Of a stretch of 64,000 nt of DNA, positions 31,969 through 40,815 are shown in pieces. The stretch spans positions 1-64,000 of the forward strand of contig NZ_JAFFQA010000024.1 of assembly GCF_016919065.1 (NCBI RefSeq). The letters are read 5' to 3'. The notes under the pieces were generated by a model. It had not been told where the DNA came from. It made no database searches and saw nothing but the letters and a program-made list of their open reading frames with translations. The stretch's first letter is position 1; every line of letters begins with the position of its first letter. Source of the DNA: Desulfobulbus rhabdoformis. GTDB lineage: Bacteria > Desulfobacterota > Desulfobulbia > Desulfobulbales > Desulfobulbaceae. The translations under genes and the position numbers were made by a program.

Positions 31969-32505
31969 ATGCCGAAAGTCGACCCTACACAATACCTTAT
32001 GGACGCCCTGGCCATCCTCACCGGTGGCCTGATCAAAGATCTACAGACGTTGATCCTCGGGCTTGTGGTCTGCTCCTTTATCCTCATGGCGCTTGATCTG
32101 CTCAAAGATTTGATCCTGGTTCCGGCACTGCAGTCTGCTGGCAATTTCCTTGCTGATCCGATCGGTAACTATCGCATTTACCAGACGAATAAACGTATTG
32201 CAGCCAATCTCGCCAGTGATGCACCGTCCATTCGACCAGAACGCCATGATATCGAGATTTCGCCTTTGCGGCAACATGACATGGAGCTGGCCTTAGATGG
32301 AGTTGAAAGCCTGGAACCTGGACCGGACGCCACTTATGCAAACAACCATTGGGAAAATGACGGCGTCGAACTTTCGGAAGACCGCTACGCCGCTTTGGAA
32401 ACTGCCATGGATGAAGCCATGTACGAAGAGCGCATGCGCCATCGAATGTCCGATGATGATGCTTACGACCTGATTCATTCCCATGCTGAACGATTGAGAG
32501 GATGA
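31969..32505 (+). CDS. Inovirus membrane protein (178 aa)
   Basis: One or two membrane segments near the N-terminus (LAILTGGLIKDLQTLILGLV, CSFILMALDLLKDLILVPAL), then an acidic soluble C-terminal half. Possibly a minor virion or assembly protein; no homologue recognised. Confidence 0.5.
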   Translation: MPKVDPTQYLMDALAILTGGLIKDLQTLILGLVVCSFILMALDLLKDLILVPALQSAGNFLADPIGNYRIYQTNKRIAANLASDAPSIRPERHDIEISPLRQHDMELALDGVESLEPGPDATYANNHWENDGVELSEDRYAALETAMDEAMYEERMRHRMSDDDAYDLIHSHAERLRG

Positions 32506-32506
32506 G

Positions 32507-32626
32507 ATGACCTTAAATGTGACTGCCTATGGCATGGGCCTTGGCCTGGTTCTCGTCGGCTGGATAGCCGGGCTGGTCGTCAGTTATGCCTTTTCGACAG
32601 CTCGAACCATAGGGCGGGTGGGATGA
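32507..32626 (+). CDS. Tiny membrane protein (39 aa)
   Basis: MTLNVTAYGMGLGLVLVGWI, one membrane helix and a basic end. It overlaps the next gene by 4 nt. Candidate minor coat protein (pVII/pIX size). Confidence 0.5.
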   Translation: MTLNVTAYGMGLGLVLVGWIAGLVVSYAFSTARTIGRVG

Positions 32627-32748
32627 CTCCGGCAGAACTGACCGAAATACTGAACCAGATCGTGGGGCAGCTCGGCGACATCATGAGCTTTGGCCTTGGT
32701 GGACTCACCGGCATTGCCTTTGTGATCGCAGCAAAGATGGAGTGGTGA
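32623..32748 (+). CDS. Tiny membrane protein (41 aa)
   Basis: MTPAELTEILNQIVGQLGDI, then a Gly-rich hydrophobic segment (GLGGLTGIAFVIAAKMEW). Candidate minor coat protein. Confidence 0.5.
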   Translation: MTPAELTEILNQIVGQLGDIMSFGLGGLTGIAFVIAAKMEW

Positions 32749-32750
32749 TC

Positions 32751-32891
32751 ATGATTCAGCTACCTGAAGGCTTCAGCGCTGCCGCTTTGTTCACTGAACT
32801 GTTTCAACTGGCCGCGCCCTTTGTCGGCATAGCCGCTCTTTTTGGCTGCGGCTACTTAATTCTCAACATGCTGAGGAACGCACCCAAATGA
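32751..32891 (+). CDS. Tiny membrane protein (46 aa)
   Basis: MIQLPEGFSAAALFTELFQL, then AAPFVGIAALFGCGYLILNM and a short basic end. Candidate minor coat protein. Confidence 0.5.
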   Translation: MIQLPEGFSAAALFTELFQLAAPFVGIAALFGCGYLILNMLRNAPK

Positions 32892-32992
32892 ACTTTCTTC
32901 CTTCCTTCCCCAAGATCCGACGCTGTGCGCTGGTGATTGCATTTGTTGCGTTGTGCTTCTTCCTCGGTCTGCTCAAGAGGATTCTTCTATGA
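32888..32992 (+). CDS. Tiny membrane protein (34 aa)
   Basis: MNFLPSFPKIRRCALVIAFV and a hydrophobic end (ALCFFLGLLKRILL). Overlaps both neighbours by 4 nt. Confidence 0.45.
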   Translation: MNFLPSFPKIRRCALVIAFVALCFFLGLLKRILL

Positions 32993-33399
32993 ACGACATC
33001 ACCAAAATCCTGCTCTATGCCGCTGGTGTCTATGTAACCGTTATTACTGCCGGGGTGTATTTGTCCCATGCGGAGGAGGTGCCTGGGTTACCTTCTGGGC
33101 CGAATGCCAAATATGAACCCAGCACACCGCAACAGTACGTGGTGCCCCGGATTTCTTCTTCCACGGCGCCCTTGCGGAAAAGGATTTCAAAGTCCTGCCA
33201 CGAATACCTCAACATCTGTGAGCGTTCCTGCAAGGAGCGCGGCAGCCTCTTCAAGTTTCAGTGCATTGGCAAGGATTTTCAACCGTTCCAGGACCATTCT
33301 CGCTGTATTTGTGCAGATGACCTGCAATACCAGCGCCGGGGATCTCGGAGTGAACAGGTTTCTTCTGTTCAGCTTCATGAAGGCCAGGGCAATGAATAA
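32989..33399 (+). CDS. Secreted/anchored Cys-rich inovirus protein (136 aa)
   Basis: N-terminal membrane/signal segment (ILLYAAGVYVTVITAGVYLS). The exported part has five cysteines (CHEYLNICERSCKERG, FQCIGKDF, CICADD), suggesting disulfides in the periplasm or virion. Function is unknown. Confidence 0.5.
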   Translation: MNDITKILLYAAGVYVTVITAGVYLSHAEEVPGLPSGPNAKYEPSTPQQYVVPRISSSTAPLRKRISKSCHEYLNICERSCKERGSLFKFQCIGKDFQPFQDHSRCICADDLQYQRRGSRSEQVSSVQLHEGQGNE

Positions 33400-33503
33400 G
33401 GGTACACATTTCCTTATCAGCATTGTCATTTTATTAATGGCATCAAATTTTGCATTTGCTGTTTCATACCCGGGTGACTGTACCAGAAGTGGTCCCTCTT
33501 TTT
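33392..33503 (+). pseudogene. Adsorption protein, 5' fragment (signal peptide), cut by IS
   Basis: MNKGTHFLISIVILLMASNF with a signal-peptidase-like AFA-V site, followed by SYPGDCTRSGPSF. Translation then runs into the IS3-type element and stops at 33526. The 3' part resumes at 34785. Confidence 0.65.
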
Positions 33504-33555
33504 GGACCACCACTTTATGTCTTTAGGCTAACTCCATAGCTCCGGTGGTGCCGCT

Positions 33556-33593
33556 CAGCCCCTCCCCCCGCGGGGGGAGGGGCTGATTTTTTT
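33556..33593. terminator. Strong hairpin inside the IS, after orfB
   Basis: A 15-bp perfect GC stem (CAGCCCCTCCCCCCG / CGGGGGGAGGGGCTG) followed by seven T on the plus strand. It would stop transcription entering the IS from the phage operon. Confidence 0.75.
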
Positions 33594-34453
33594 CAGGCCG
33601 CTTCTTTTGTATTTTTGCAGTACATCTCTTCCGGAGTCATATCTGAAAGAGAAGAATGAGGCCGCTGGGTATTATAACGTAATACGTATGACCTGATCCC
33701 CTTGCCTAACTCCCTCGGTGTCTCGTAAGATTTTAGATAGATATCCTCATATTTGATACTTCGCCAGAATCTCTCGATCATGACATTATCAACCCATCGG
33801 CCTTTGCCGTCCATACTGATCGTTACATTGCCCTCTGTAAGGGCATTTATCCAAGCCTCGGACGTAAATTGGCAACCTTGATCCGTATTCATGATCTCTG
33901 GACTACCAAAGGTCAATAGAGCACGATTGAGGCATTTCAAACAAAAAGCCGTATCCAGGGTTGTTGAAAGCTCCCAATCAATGATCTTGCGGGAATACCA
34001 GTCCATTACGGCAAATAGGTACATGTGGCCTCGATACATCGGAATATAGCTGATATCGGCACACCACACCTGATTAGGCCTATCTATTTTCAACCCCTTC
34101 AGACGATATGGGAATATACCGGATGGGCCTCCGGGAATAGTCGTTCGTTTTCTTGGATAAATAGCTTCAATACCCATTCTTCCCATCAAACGTCTAACTC
34201 TTTTCCGGCCTATGCACTTTTGGGTGTATCGCCGGAGCACTTTGCTCATCCGACGAGTGCCTGCAGCAGGATCTTGGAGGTGAAACTTATCGATCAGTTC
34301 CATCAACAGCTGGTTTGCCGCAGACTCCTGCTTGGGCTTGTAGTACACAACGGATCGTGGCACATCCAGCAGCTTGCACTGGCGCCTGATGCTGAGTTGG
34401 GAATCGGATGTTATGAGAGCCGCCCTTTTACGGGTATTCCCAACTGTTCGCAC
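33593..34453 (-). CDS. IS3-family transposase OrfB (DDE)
   Basis: 286 residues. The rve integrase core has VWCADISYIPMYRG (first Asp), NTDQGCQFTS (second Asp) and a DNVMIERFWRSIKYE-type Glu, with an HTH_21-like N-terminal part (GTRRMSKVLRRYT). OrfB is normally made by a -1 frameshift from OrfA; the two overlap by 43 nt. Confidence 0.9.
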   Translation of the reverse strand: MRTVGNTRKRAALITSDSQLSIRRQCKLLDVPRSVVYYKPKQESAANQLLMELIDKFHLQDPAAGTRRMSKVLRRYTQKCIGRKRVRRLMGRMGIEAIYPRKRTTIPGGPSGIFPYRLKGLKIDRPNQVWCADISYIPMYRGHMYLFAVMDWYSRKIIDWELSTTLDTAFCLKCLNRALLTFGSPEIMNTDQGCQFTSEAWINALTEGNVTISMDGKGRWVDNVMIERFWRSIKYEDIYLKSYETPRELGKGIRSYVLRYNTQRPHSSLSDMTPEEMYCKNTKEAA

Positions 34454-34725
34454 TTTTTTTCAAGAAAATCCACCTCCATGGTCAGCTGACCTATCTTGCG
34501 CTGGAGATTGTCTTTTTCACGGTCCTTGCCGGCATTTTTTCTCGGGCTTTCTGTGGCGAAGATTTCCGGCATCCGGCTCAACAACTCATTCTTCCATTTA
34601 CTGACCGTTATCGGATGGATTTCGTATTCTTGCGCAATCTCATTTTGGGTTTTGATCCCCTGGATTGCCTCAAAGGCAATTCTGGCTTTGAATTCCGGTG
34701 TGTGCTTTCTCTTTTGCTTTTTCAT
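34411..34725 (-). CDS. IS3-family transposase OrfA
   Basis: 104 residues: HTH (EIAQEYEIHPITVSKWKNEL) and a C-terminal leucine zipper (NLQRKIGQLTMEVDFLEKKC). Typical of the IS3/IS150-type first frame. Confidence 0.9.
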   Translation of the reverse strand: MKKQKRKHTPEFKARIAFEAIQGIKTQNEIAQEYEIHPITVSKWKNELLSRMPEIFATESPRKNAGKDREKDNLQRKIGQLTMEVDFLEKKCEQLGIPVKGRLS

Positions 34726-34784
34726 AATCCCTCTTCTTTAACATGATGAAGGAACTATGGATAGGTTAGCCAAAGGGGTGGTCC

Positions 34785-36115
34785 GGATTCTTGGGACCGT
34801 CTCTACCCAAATTTTCTATCGTATAGCCAAAGACAATTATATTGATAGTCATCAAATAACAGGCGTTTCCGTTGACTCAAGCAATGGCTATGTATCCGTC
34901 ACCTATGACGTTGAGTCTGTTATGTCTGAGAAGTGGTATGTCTATTTCTATTCCGCATATTTTGCCGAAGGTGCCTGGTATAGAGTCAATACTGCACGCG
35001 AAAAAATGAATCGAGATGAGGCTGAAATTGCGGCGATGGCAGCAACGGTTGACGCAATCCAAATTTCATCTGGAACAACAGCAGCCATGCTTGATGCCCA
35101 AGGTTCTTGCCCTTCAACCGATCCCTGCGCCGATAAAGCGGGTACCTCAGCTGGATGGCAATTAATCAATTACACGGAAGGAAGTACGCCGGTTCCTCAA
35201 AATACCTGTGTCGATGGCTGCCAGGTTGAAGCAAGTCAGATAAATGAACTTCCTTGCTCAGGCAGTTCTTGCGCAGCAACTGTACAGTTTACGTATACAG
35301 GACAAGAGTGCGGAGCTGGCGAATATATCAACACTGATCCTGAACAACCATCAGCTTGTGAAACCCAGTGGACCGCAAAGAAGAACGAATGTGGTGGTGC
35401 TGCCAATATCGGGTCTTTTGATTGGTCAACATGCACCGGTGAATGCAGCGAACCAGAAAACTCCTGTGCTGCCGCTTGGGCCAATCTTGCAGAACGATGC
35501 GGTGATGAGGGGCTGATTGTTAACTGGAATTCCAAGGACTGCACAGGGCAATGTAAGGATGATCCGAAACCAGACGTAGAAAACGGTGATTACCCACCAG
35601 AGTCTGTGAAGACTGAAACCACCACCAATTCTGACGGTTCGTATGATGTCACCAAAACAACGACCTATAATATTGATGGCGACACCTACACGACCACAGA
35701 GACCACAAATTATGCAAGTGACGGCACAGAAACGGGTTCAACAACCACAGAATCTCAAGGGAATTCAGGCTCTGATTCTGAGGGTGAAGGCGAAGAAGAA
35801 TCTTTTGGTGCCATAATCACCGATTCCTTTGGTGAAGGGTATGCGCCCTCAACAGAACTCTACGACATCCCCACCAGGTTCAACACCTTCCTGAGTAACG
35901 TTCAGTCTTCCGGCCTGTTCTCCTTTTCCTCAAATTACTTCAGCTCACTGCCTTCCGGTGGTTCATCGGTCTTTGTCATTGATGGCGGCAACACTTTTGG
36001 AACGCATTCTCTTGATCTCAGCGACACCATGGCAACAGGACTTGCTGTGCTCAGATCCATCCTTTTTGCCTGTTTCGGCTTTCTGTCGATCAGAGCCATT
36101 ATCATGAAGAGGTAA
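34785..36115 (+). pseudogene. Adsorption protein (pIII-like), 3' fragment after the IS
   Basis: About 440 residues without its signal peptide, which lies upstream of the IS. A Cys-rich region (residues about 120-275 of the remaining frame, e.g. DPCADKAGT, CQVEAS, CSEPENSC) is followed by a Thr/Ser/Gly/Glu linker with repeated TTTTE/DGT phrases and a C-terminal domain ending in one membrane helix (AVLRSILFACFGFLSIRAII). This is the receptor-binding, linker, membrane-anchor order of pIII. A start at 34757 inside the IS end could still express an unexported product. Confidence 0.7.
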
Positions 36116-36117
36116 CC

Positions 36118-36453
36118 ATGTCTTTCTTTGGCGTCATCATTGATTGGCTCACTACGTTCTGGAGCTGGATAGAAACCGCACTCACCTGGATCTTAGATGG
36201 CTTCATTCTGCTGCTGCAGTTCGTGTTTTTCACCATCTTTGATGGTCTTTTGACCATTATCGAAACTTTTTTGACCACCATTGATCTCTCAGCGGTTGCC
36301 TTCAACTATGCCGCGGCCTGGTCGAATCTCCCTACCCAACTCGTCTGGATGATCAATGCTGTTGGTCTGCCTCAGTGCTTTACGCTCCTGGGCGCTGCCT
36401 ACCTCATCAGGTTAACCCTCAACATTATCCCTTCTGTTTTTACACGGGTGTAA
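36118..36453 (+). CDS. Minor coat protein pVI-like (DUF2523 type)
   Basis: 111 residues with three hydrophobic segments (TFWSWIETALTWILDGFILL, FVFFTIFDGLLTIIETFL, GLPQCFTLLGAAYLIRLTL). Size, topology and place between the pIII-like and Zot genes match the DUF2523/pVI family that closes the virion end. Confidence 0.75.
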   Translation: MSFFGVIIDWLTTFWSWIETALTWILDGFILLLQFVFFTIFDGLLTIIETFLTTIDLSAVAFNYAAAWSNLPTQLVWMINAVGLPQCFTLLGAAYLIRLTLNIIPSVFTRV

Positions 36454-36455
36454 TC

Positions 36456-37298
36456 ATGATCATTGGATTTGCCGGTACGCCCGGATCGGGCAAGACCTAT
36501 GAAGCGGTGAAAAAAATAACCGATAATCTCCAGATGGGCCGTGTGGTCTATACCAACATTGATGGGATCTGCGATCCTGAATGTTTGGAGATGATCAAAA
36601 GCTACTGCGGACTCTCCGACCTGGCACTCGTCAGGCAACTGCACTTTCTTGAAGAGCATCAGCTTGCCGACTTCTGGATGCACATTCAACCTGGTTGCCT
36701 GGTGGTTTTGGATGAGATCCAAAAAGTTTTCTCTTCCCGGGAATGGTCAACGGCCAAGAATAATCAGTTCGCGTCCTGGGCCTCTACCCACCGCCACAAC
36801 GGTTTTGACGTTGTCCTCATTACTCAGGCTGTTGCACGCATCGATTCCGCTGTCCGTTCCCTGCTGGAATGGACCTATGTCTTCCGCAAGGTCAATTTCT
36901 TTGGCGGCGCTATTCAAAAGAAATACCTCTGCTACGCCTACGGCGGGGAAGACACCGCAGGAAAACCGCTTTCGACCAATACCCGGACCTATAACAACAA
37001 GATCTTTCACTGTTACAAGTCCTATGTAGCCAAGGATGTGAAAGAACTCTCCATCATGCAGCATGTGAACGTGCTCAATCATTGGGTGTTCTACGCTATT
37101 CCGGTTGTCCTCGCCTTCACCCTCTACATGTTATTCGGGCAATCCAGCTTGGCCAGTGGTGATCTCTTCGGCTCCAAGAAGGTCATGACCACCCATGCCG
37201 CAAACAAAAAAAACAAAGTCAAAACAAAAGACATGGCCACATATCACTCCATTACCCCGGTGTACCGGGATGGCCAGCTTGTGTTCACTAACCGATAA
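36456..37298 (+). CDS. Zot/pI-family morphogenesis ATPase
   Basis: 280 residues. The start at MIIGFAGTPGSGKTYEAVKK puts the Walker A motif at the N-terminus. Walker B is CLVVLDEIQKVF. A membrane helix near residue 210 (HWVFYAIPVVLAFTLYMLFG) leads to a periplasmic tail. It drives extrusion of the filament through the envelope. The name Zot comes from the cholera phage; a toxin role is not implied. Confidence 0.9.
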   Translation: MIIGFAGTPGSGKTYEAVKKITDNLQMGRVVYTNIDGICDPECLEMIKSYCGLSDLALVRQLHFLEEHQLADFWMHIQPGCLVVLDEIQKVFSSREWSTAKNNQFASWASTHRHNGFDVVLITQAVARIDSAVRSLLEWTYVFRKVNFFGGAIQKKYLCYAYGGEDTAGKPLSTNTRTYNNKIFHCYKSYVAKDVKELSIMQHVNVLNHWVFYAIPVVLAFTLYMLFGQSSLASGDLFGSKKVMTTHAANKKNKVKTKDMATYHSITPVYRDGQLVFTNR

Positions 37299-37309
37299 GG
37301 AGCACCACC

Positions 37310-37906
37310 ATGAATCGTCCTGTCCTCAACTTCTTGTTGTTTCTGGCCGCTATGGTCATTACCGCCTCACTCCTCTTCGGGATCTCAGGTTGTTCCCAGG
37401 AACAGGAAGCGGACCCGGCTCCGACCGTCAAAGCAGAATCAAAGCCGCTTCCTCCGGTGCCGGCGAATCTGCCGATGGCGGTGGACTTTGACAATGTGCC
37501 ACTTTCCGAGGTGGTGCAGTTCGTCACCTCCCAAACAGGGAAAGGGCTTGTTTTTTCCGGCAATGAGTCTACGCCCATCACATGGATAGAATCGAACCTG
37601 AGCAAAGAGACCTTGTTTGACTCTTTCCAAGCTGCTGTCACGGCTTCGGGCCTCCAGTTGGAACCGGTCAATGACGGGCACACCGTATTCACAGTCAAAA
37701 AGCCTGAAGAGCCACAAACAGCCGTCTTACTGAACTATGCCCGGTCCAGCCGGGGCGTGTTTTTTCTTCTCGGGTCCACCATTTATCCTCTGAAGAAGTT
37801 TCCTTACCCGGTTCGGTATGACTCTGGCCACTGGTATGCGCTTCTCCCTCAAAGCAAAGCGGACCAGCTCACCAACGACCAACAGGAAACAGAACCCCCG
37901 ATGTGA
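37310..37906 (+). CDS. Lipoprotein with secretin N0/STN-like domain
   Basis: 198 residues. A signal peptide with lipobox (FGISGCSQ) predicts a lipoprotein. Residues about 55-125 (MAVDFDNVPLSEVVQFVTSQ, TGKGLVFSG) fit the N0/STN domain that begins secretins. No secretin beta-barrel follows. It may dock the phage assembly complex on a host type II/IV secretin in place of a phage pIV. Confidence 0.65.
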   Translation: MNRPVLNFLLFLAAMVITASLLFGISGCSQEQEADPAPTVKAESKPLPPVPANLPMAVDFDNVPLSEVVQFVTSQTGKGLVFSGNESTPITWIESNLSKETLFDSFQAAVTASGLQLEPVNDGHTVFTVKKPEEPQTAVLLNYARSSRGVFFLLGSTIYPLKKFPYPVRYDSGHWYALLPQSKADQLTNDQQETEPPM

Positions 37907-38286
37907 GAACCCGACCGCGACGCGGCGGTCGGAATGCCGCGCTGCAGTTGTCTGTAGTTCCGCGTGAATGACGCGGGTAACTCCAGAGATTTTCCCAACG
38001 GAAAACGGGGTAAGCGACCCCTCTAATAGAGCGGCCCGTTTTTCGTCCTGAAACCGGCAACCAATGAGCAGCCAAGATCAGCGAGGGCGCTACCCGAGGG
38101 CATGACGAGGAGGAATGAGACTGCAGCCTTCTCCAAGAAAACAAAAGCCCCCACTATTGTGAGGTCAATAGTGGGGGCAGCATGTGAAGGTCCAGGGAAG
38201 TGGACCCAAAAGAATCCTATAGGTAATTTTACCTAGTGTCAAATTTTTTTTCGCATAATTTCAACGAGTTCTGATAGGTAAAAACA
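37907..38286. other. Inovirus intergenic region (candidate packaging signal and origin)
   Basis: No gene. It contains an inverted repeat near 37910-37932 (CCGACCGC / GCGGTCGG) and a perfect 13-bp stem at 38147-38178. Non-coding regions with hairpins next to rep carry origins and packaging signals in filamentous phages. Confidence 0.5.
38147..38178. repeat. Perfect 13-bp stem with 6-nt loop
   Basis: GCCCCCACTATTG, loop TGAGGT, CAATAGTGGGGGC. Preceded by AAAA and not followed by a T-run on the plus strand, so it could be a minus-strand terminator, origin or packaging hairpin. Confidence 0.6.
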
Positions 38287-39768
38287 ATGAAACGTTTCTC
38301 GTCTCATAGGCTTTCCCAAGATCCACTTTCTAAAAAGGTTCGTTCTGCTGCGCAAGGAAATGAAGTCGATCTTGCCAGCGTTCCGACCTTCTTTGACCCG
38401 TTTCCTGATTACACCCAAGAGGTGGCCGAAGAAAGTGGCCGCTGGAATTTCTTTTATCCTCTCTTCCTTCATCAGGATTCAGCACCGATCAAGCTTCGCA
38501 CTTCCCCCCAGCTGCCCACCGGCTCCAGTCCACAAGCCCGATTAACAAGTGGTTTGCCAGTAGTATCGGAGTTGCCAGGTATGAGGGCCGTGCGGTGTCT
38601 CGATTTTTTGAAAGTGTCCTTGCATATCAAGTGGGACGGCACGGATAGCGATTTACTTCCGATCCTAGATTTCATGAAAAAGCAGGTCCAGGACACGGAA
38701 CTTGATTGTATCCCTGTTTTCAAGGAACACGGCTTTGACTGGAACCTCTACCGCACCGGCACCCGGTATTACACCTACCGGATTAAATCCGGTGACGTCA
38801 CCTTGCTCTTCAATCGCCGGACGCATGACCAAAAAATACCCAACTGCCGTGTAGAAATCGGCTCTCTTTCCTGCTGGTCGCCTGGGTTTTACTCCGTCTT
38901 CAACAAAATCAAAGCCTTTCTCGCCCTTCACGGTGGCGAGGTCATGAAAGAGATTGTTTCCGAGGTTCATCTTGCCGCTGACTTCATCGGTACTGATATC
39001 AAAACCACAGATCTTGACGACAAAAGTCGCTGGATAGCTCTTGCCCGTAAAGAAGGAGACCATGACGGCCTCGTGGTACAGAAACGCGATCCGGAGCCAG
39101 ACCCGGACGTTCTTGAGTTTGACCGGGATTATATGAACCGCAAGTTTTCCGGTGTTCGTGTCGGCAAAGGCAACTTGATGCTCCGGATCTACGACAAGGT
39201 GGGGGAATTGAAATGTACTCGTGCCACTCACAAGCAACAGATCTTTTCTGAGATTTGGGGCTTAAAGGCCTATGACGAACAACCGGTAACCCGTGTCGAA
39301 TACCAGCTCCGACGGCCAAAGCTGCGGGAATTCTCGGACCGGGAAGGCAATCAAATCAATACAGTCTTTGACCTAGTCAACGCTTTGAAGAGTCTTTGGG
39401 CTTACCTGACATCCGAATGGACCCGTCATGCAGAAAACCCGGTCAACCGAAACCACAACCGGACAAAAGCAAAAGTTTCCGAGTTCTGGCAGAAGGTCCA
39501 GGCCGTTGTCTGGACAGGAGTGTTCGGTTACGTCCGAACCCACCCCGTTAAGCATCGGGACACGGAAATGCTTCGCAAGCAGGCCCGTGGAATCTTGATG
39601 TCAGTTTGCGCCTCATTCGAAATCGAGCCCAACGATATCGATAAGATTGTCTACCTCTGCCAGGAGATGATTGAGGAGGATCTGCACCGCTTTTTCAAGG
39701 ATGAGAAGAAGTTCGTGGACAAGATGATTACCAAGCGAAACGAATTTCGAGCAACGCTCGCGGGATAG
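38287..39768 (+). CDS. Inovirus replication initiation protein (Rep_trans/RstA-like)
   Basis: 493 residues. The middle and C-terminal part (CLDFLKVSLHIKWDGT, GNLMLRIYDKVGE, VTRVEYQLRRPKLREF) resembles Rep_trans-type rolling-circle initiators of RstA-like phages and plasmids. The first 95 residues are extra and unassigned. It should nick the plus-strand origin. Confidence 0.7.
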   Translation: MKRFSSHRLSQDPLSKKVRSAAQGNEVDLASVPTFFDPFPDYTQEVAEESGRWNFFYPLFLHQDSAPIKLRTSPQLPTGSSPQARLTSGLPVVSELPGMRAVRCLDFLKVSLHIKWDGTDSDLLPILDFMKKQVQDTELDCIPVFKEHGFDWNLYRTGTRYYTYRIKSGDVTLLFNRRTHDQKIPNCRVEIGSLSCWSPGFYSVFNKIKAFLALHGGEVMKEIVSEVHLAADFIGTDIKTTDLDDKSRWIALARKEGDHDGLVVQKRDPEPDPDVLEFDRDYMNRKFSGVRVGKGNLMLRIYDKVGELKCTRATHKQQIFSEIWGLKAYDEQPVTRVEYQLRRPKLREFSDREGNQINTVFDLVNALKSLWAYLTSEWTRHAENPVNRNHNRTKAKVSEFWQKVQAVVWTGVFGYVRTHPVKHRDTEMLRKQARGILMSVCASFEIEPNDIDKIVYLCQEMIEEDLHRFFKDEKKFVDKMITKRNEFRATLAG

Positions 39769-40050
39769 TGCCTCTCCTTTGATCAACCTTTTTTCGCGCT
39801 ATCTGTAGTTCTGCGCAGCAGGTAACCAGGGGGCGGAGCGCGCCGGATAATCCTTTCAGCGATACTCTGAGCATTCGTAACCACTGACCTGCCAACGTAT
39901 TGAGCGATTGATTAAGCGCGCTACAGGGGCATGCTTGGAGATTTTCTCTTTCTTCCCTGCGGCATACTCAACAACTCGAAAGGAAAAGCTTGCTCGTTGG
40001 GGGCGCATGCGAAGCCCCCCAATCTGCGTGATGAACAACCAAGGAGCTCA

Positions 40051-40338
40051 ATGCAGATGAAAGTAAAATACTGGCCGGAACAGAGTCAGAAGTTTTTGTA
40101 TGCCTTCGTCGTCGATGGTAGGTGCATCGGAATTGTTCAAGAAAGCGCCAAGGCTGAAAAAGAGAAAAAGAGACTTGAGAATCTGTGTGGAATTCAAGTT
40201 CGAAAGGCGACACCAAACGAACTTATCAAGTTTAACGCGAAGACCGCAATTCCCACCAGAATCGTCAAAATCATGCAAGCAAAGGCGCGTACCCGTTCAC
40301 CTAGAACCGTTGTTTCGCGCCCGAAGAGTGTCAACTAA
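40051..40338 (+). CDS. Inovirus hypothetical protein (95 aa)
   Basis: The start MQMKVKYWPEQSQKFLYAFV follows AAGGAGCTCA. Basic, with a mixed alpha/beta core. No family is recognised. Confidence 0.55.
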   Translation: MQMKVKYWPEQSQKFLYAFVVDGRCIGIVQESAKAEKEKKRLENLCGIQVRKATPNELIKFNAKTAIPTRIVKIMQAKARTRSPRTVVSRPKSVN

Positions 40339-40373
40339 CTGTTTACATCAATTCAGGCACGAAGGAGGCCTCA

Positions 40374-40625
40374 ATGGTTGAAACGTCTGAATGGCTCAAG
40401 ATGCTTTCCAGGATGATTCGAGCAGCCGGTCGCCGTGTCGCTGATGCAGACGAACATGAACTCGCCCAAATGGTGCAGCTTCGAACCGAATTCGATCAGG
40501 CAATTAAGCATGCTGTCCAGGGGCAGCGATCTTCGGGCCGCTCCTGGGCACATATCGGCCAAGCCCTTGGGTTAACCCGGCAAGGTGCCTGTCAACGTTA
40601 CGGTGATGTGGAAAAAGGAACATGA
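40374..40625 (+). CDS. Small HTH protein (83 aa)
   Basis: The C-terminal half (GRSWAHIGQALGLTRQGACQ, RYGDV) is a sigma-factor/HTH-type DNA-binding segment. Follows GAAGGAGG. Possible regulator of the late inovirus genes. Confidence 0.55.
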   Translation: MVETSEWLKMLSRMIRAAGRRVADADEHELAQMVQLRTEFDQAIKHAVQGQRSSGRSWAHIGQALGLTRQGACQRYGDVEKGT

Positions 40626-40789
40626 AAGCTCAGATTTTTAAAACTCCCCGGCGTGGGTTAATGGGCAATATCCCGCTCGGAGTTGAGTACATGTCTGAAA
40701 TCAACGAAAGGGTAAAACGCTTAAAAACAGCTGTTCGCGAAGACAAGCAGCTCATTGATAATCGGCTACAGCGTTTGCCGGGCTTTTAG
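40622..40789 (+). CDS. Small basic protein (55 aa)
   Basis: Overlaps the previous stop (ATGA). MKAQIFKTPRRGLMGNIPLG, then a helix NERVKRLKTAVREDKQ. Unknown. Confidence 0.4.
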   Translation: MKAQIFKTPRRGLMGNIPLGVEYMSEINERVKRLKTAVREDKQLIDNRLQRLPGF

Positions 40790-40815
40790 TTAAATTTTAA
40801 ACGGATATCTGAACA

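Larger units (their letters stand above)
33504..34784 (-). mobile_element. IS3-family insertion sequence
   Basis: About 1.28 kb. The ends are GGACCACCACTTT... and, reverse-complemented, GGACCACCCCTTTGGCTAAC, an imperfect inverted repeat with shared GGCTAAC. It carries orfA and orfB on the minus strand. No clear target duplication is visible (TTT on the left, GGA on the right), so the ends may be a base or two off. Confidence 0.8.

Noticed and set aside
33504..34784. IS target-site duplication
   Set aside because: No matching 3-4 bp direct repeat could be found at the two ends.
36456..37298. Zot as a toxin
   Set aside because: Sequence and gene order show a pI-type assembly ATPase. Nothing supports a toxin role.
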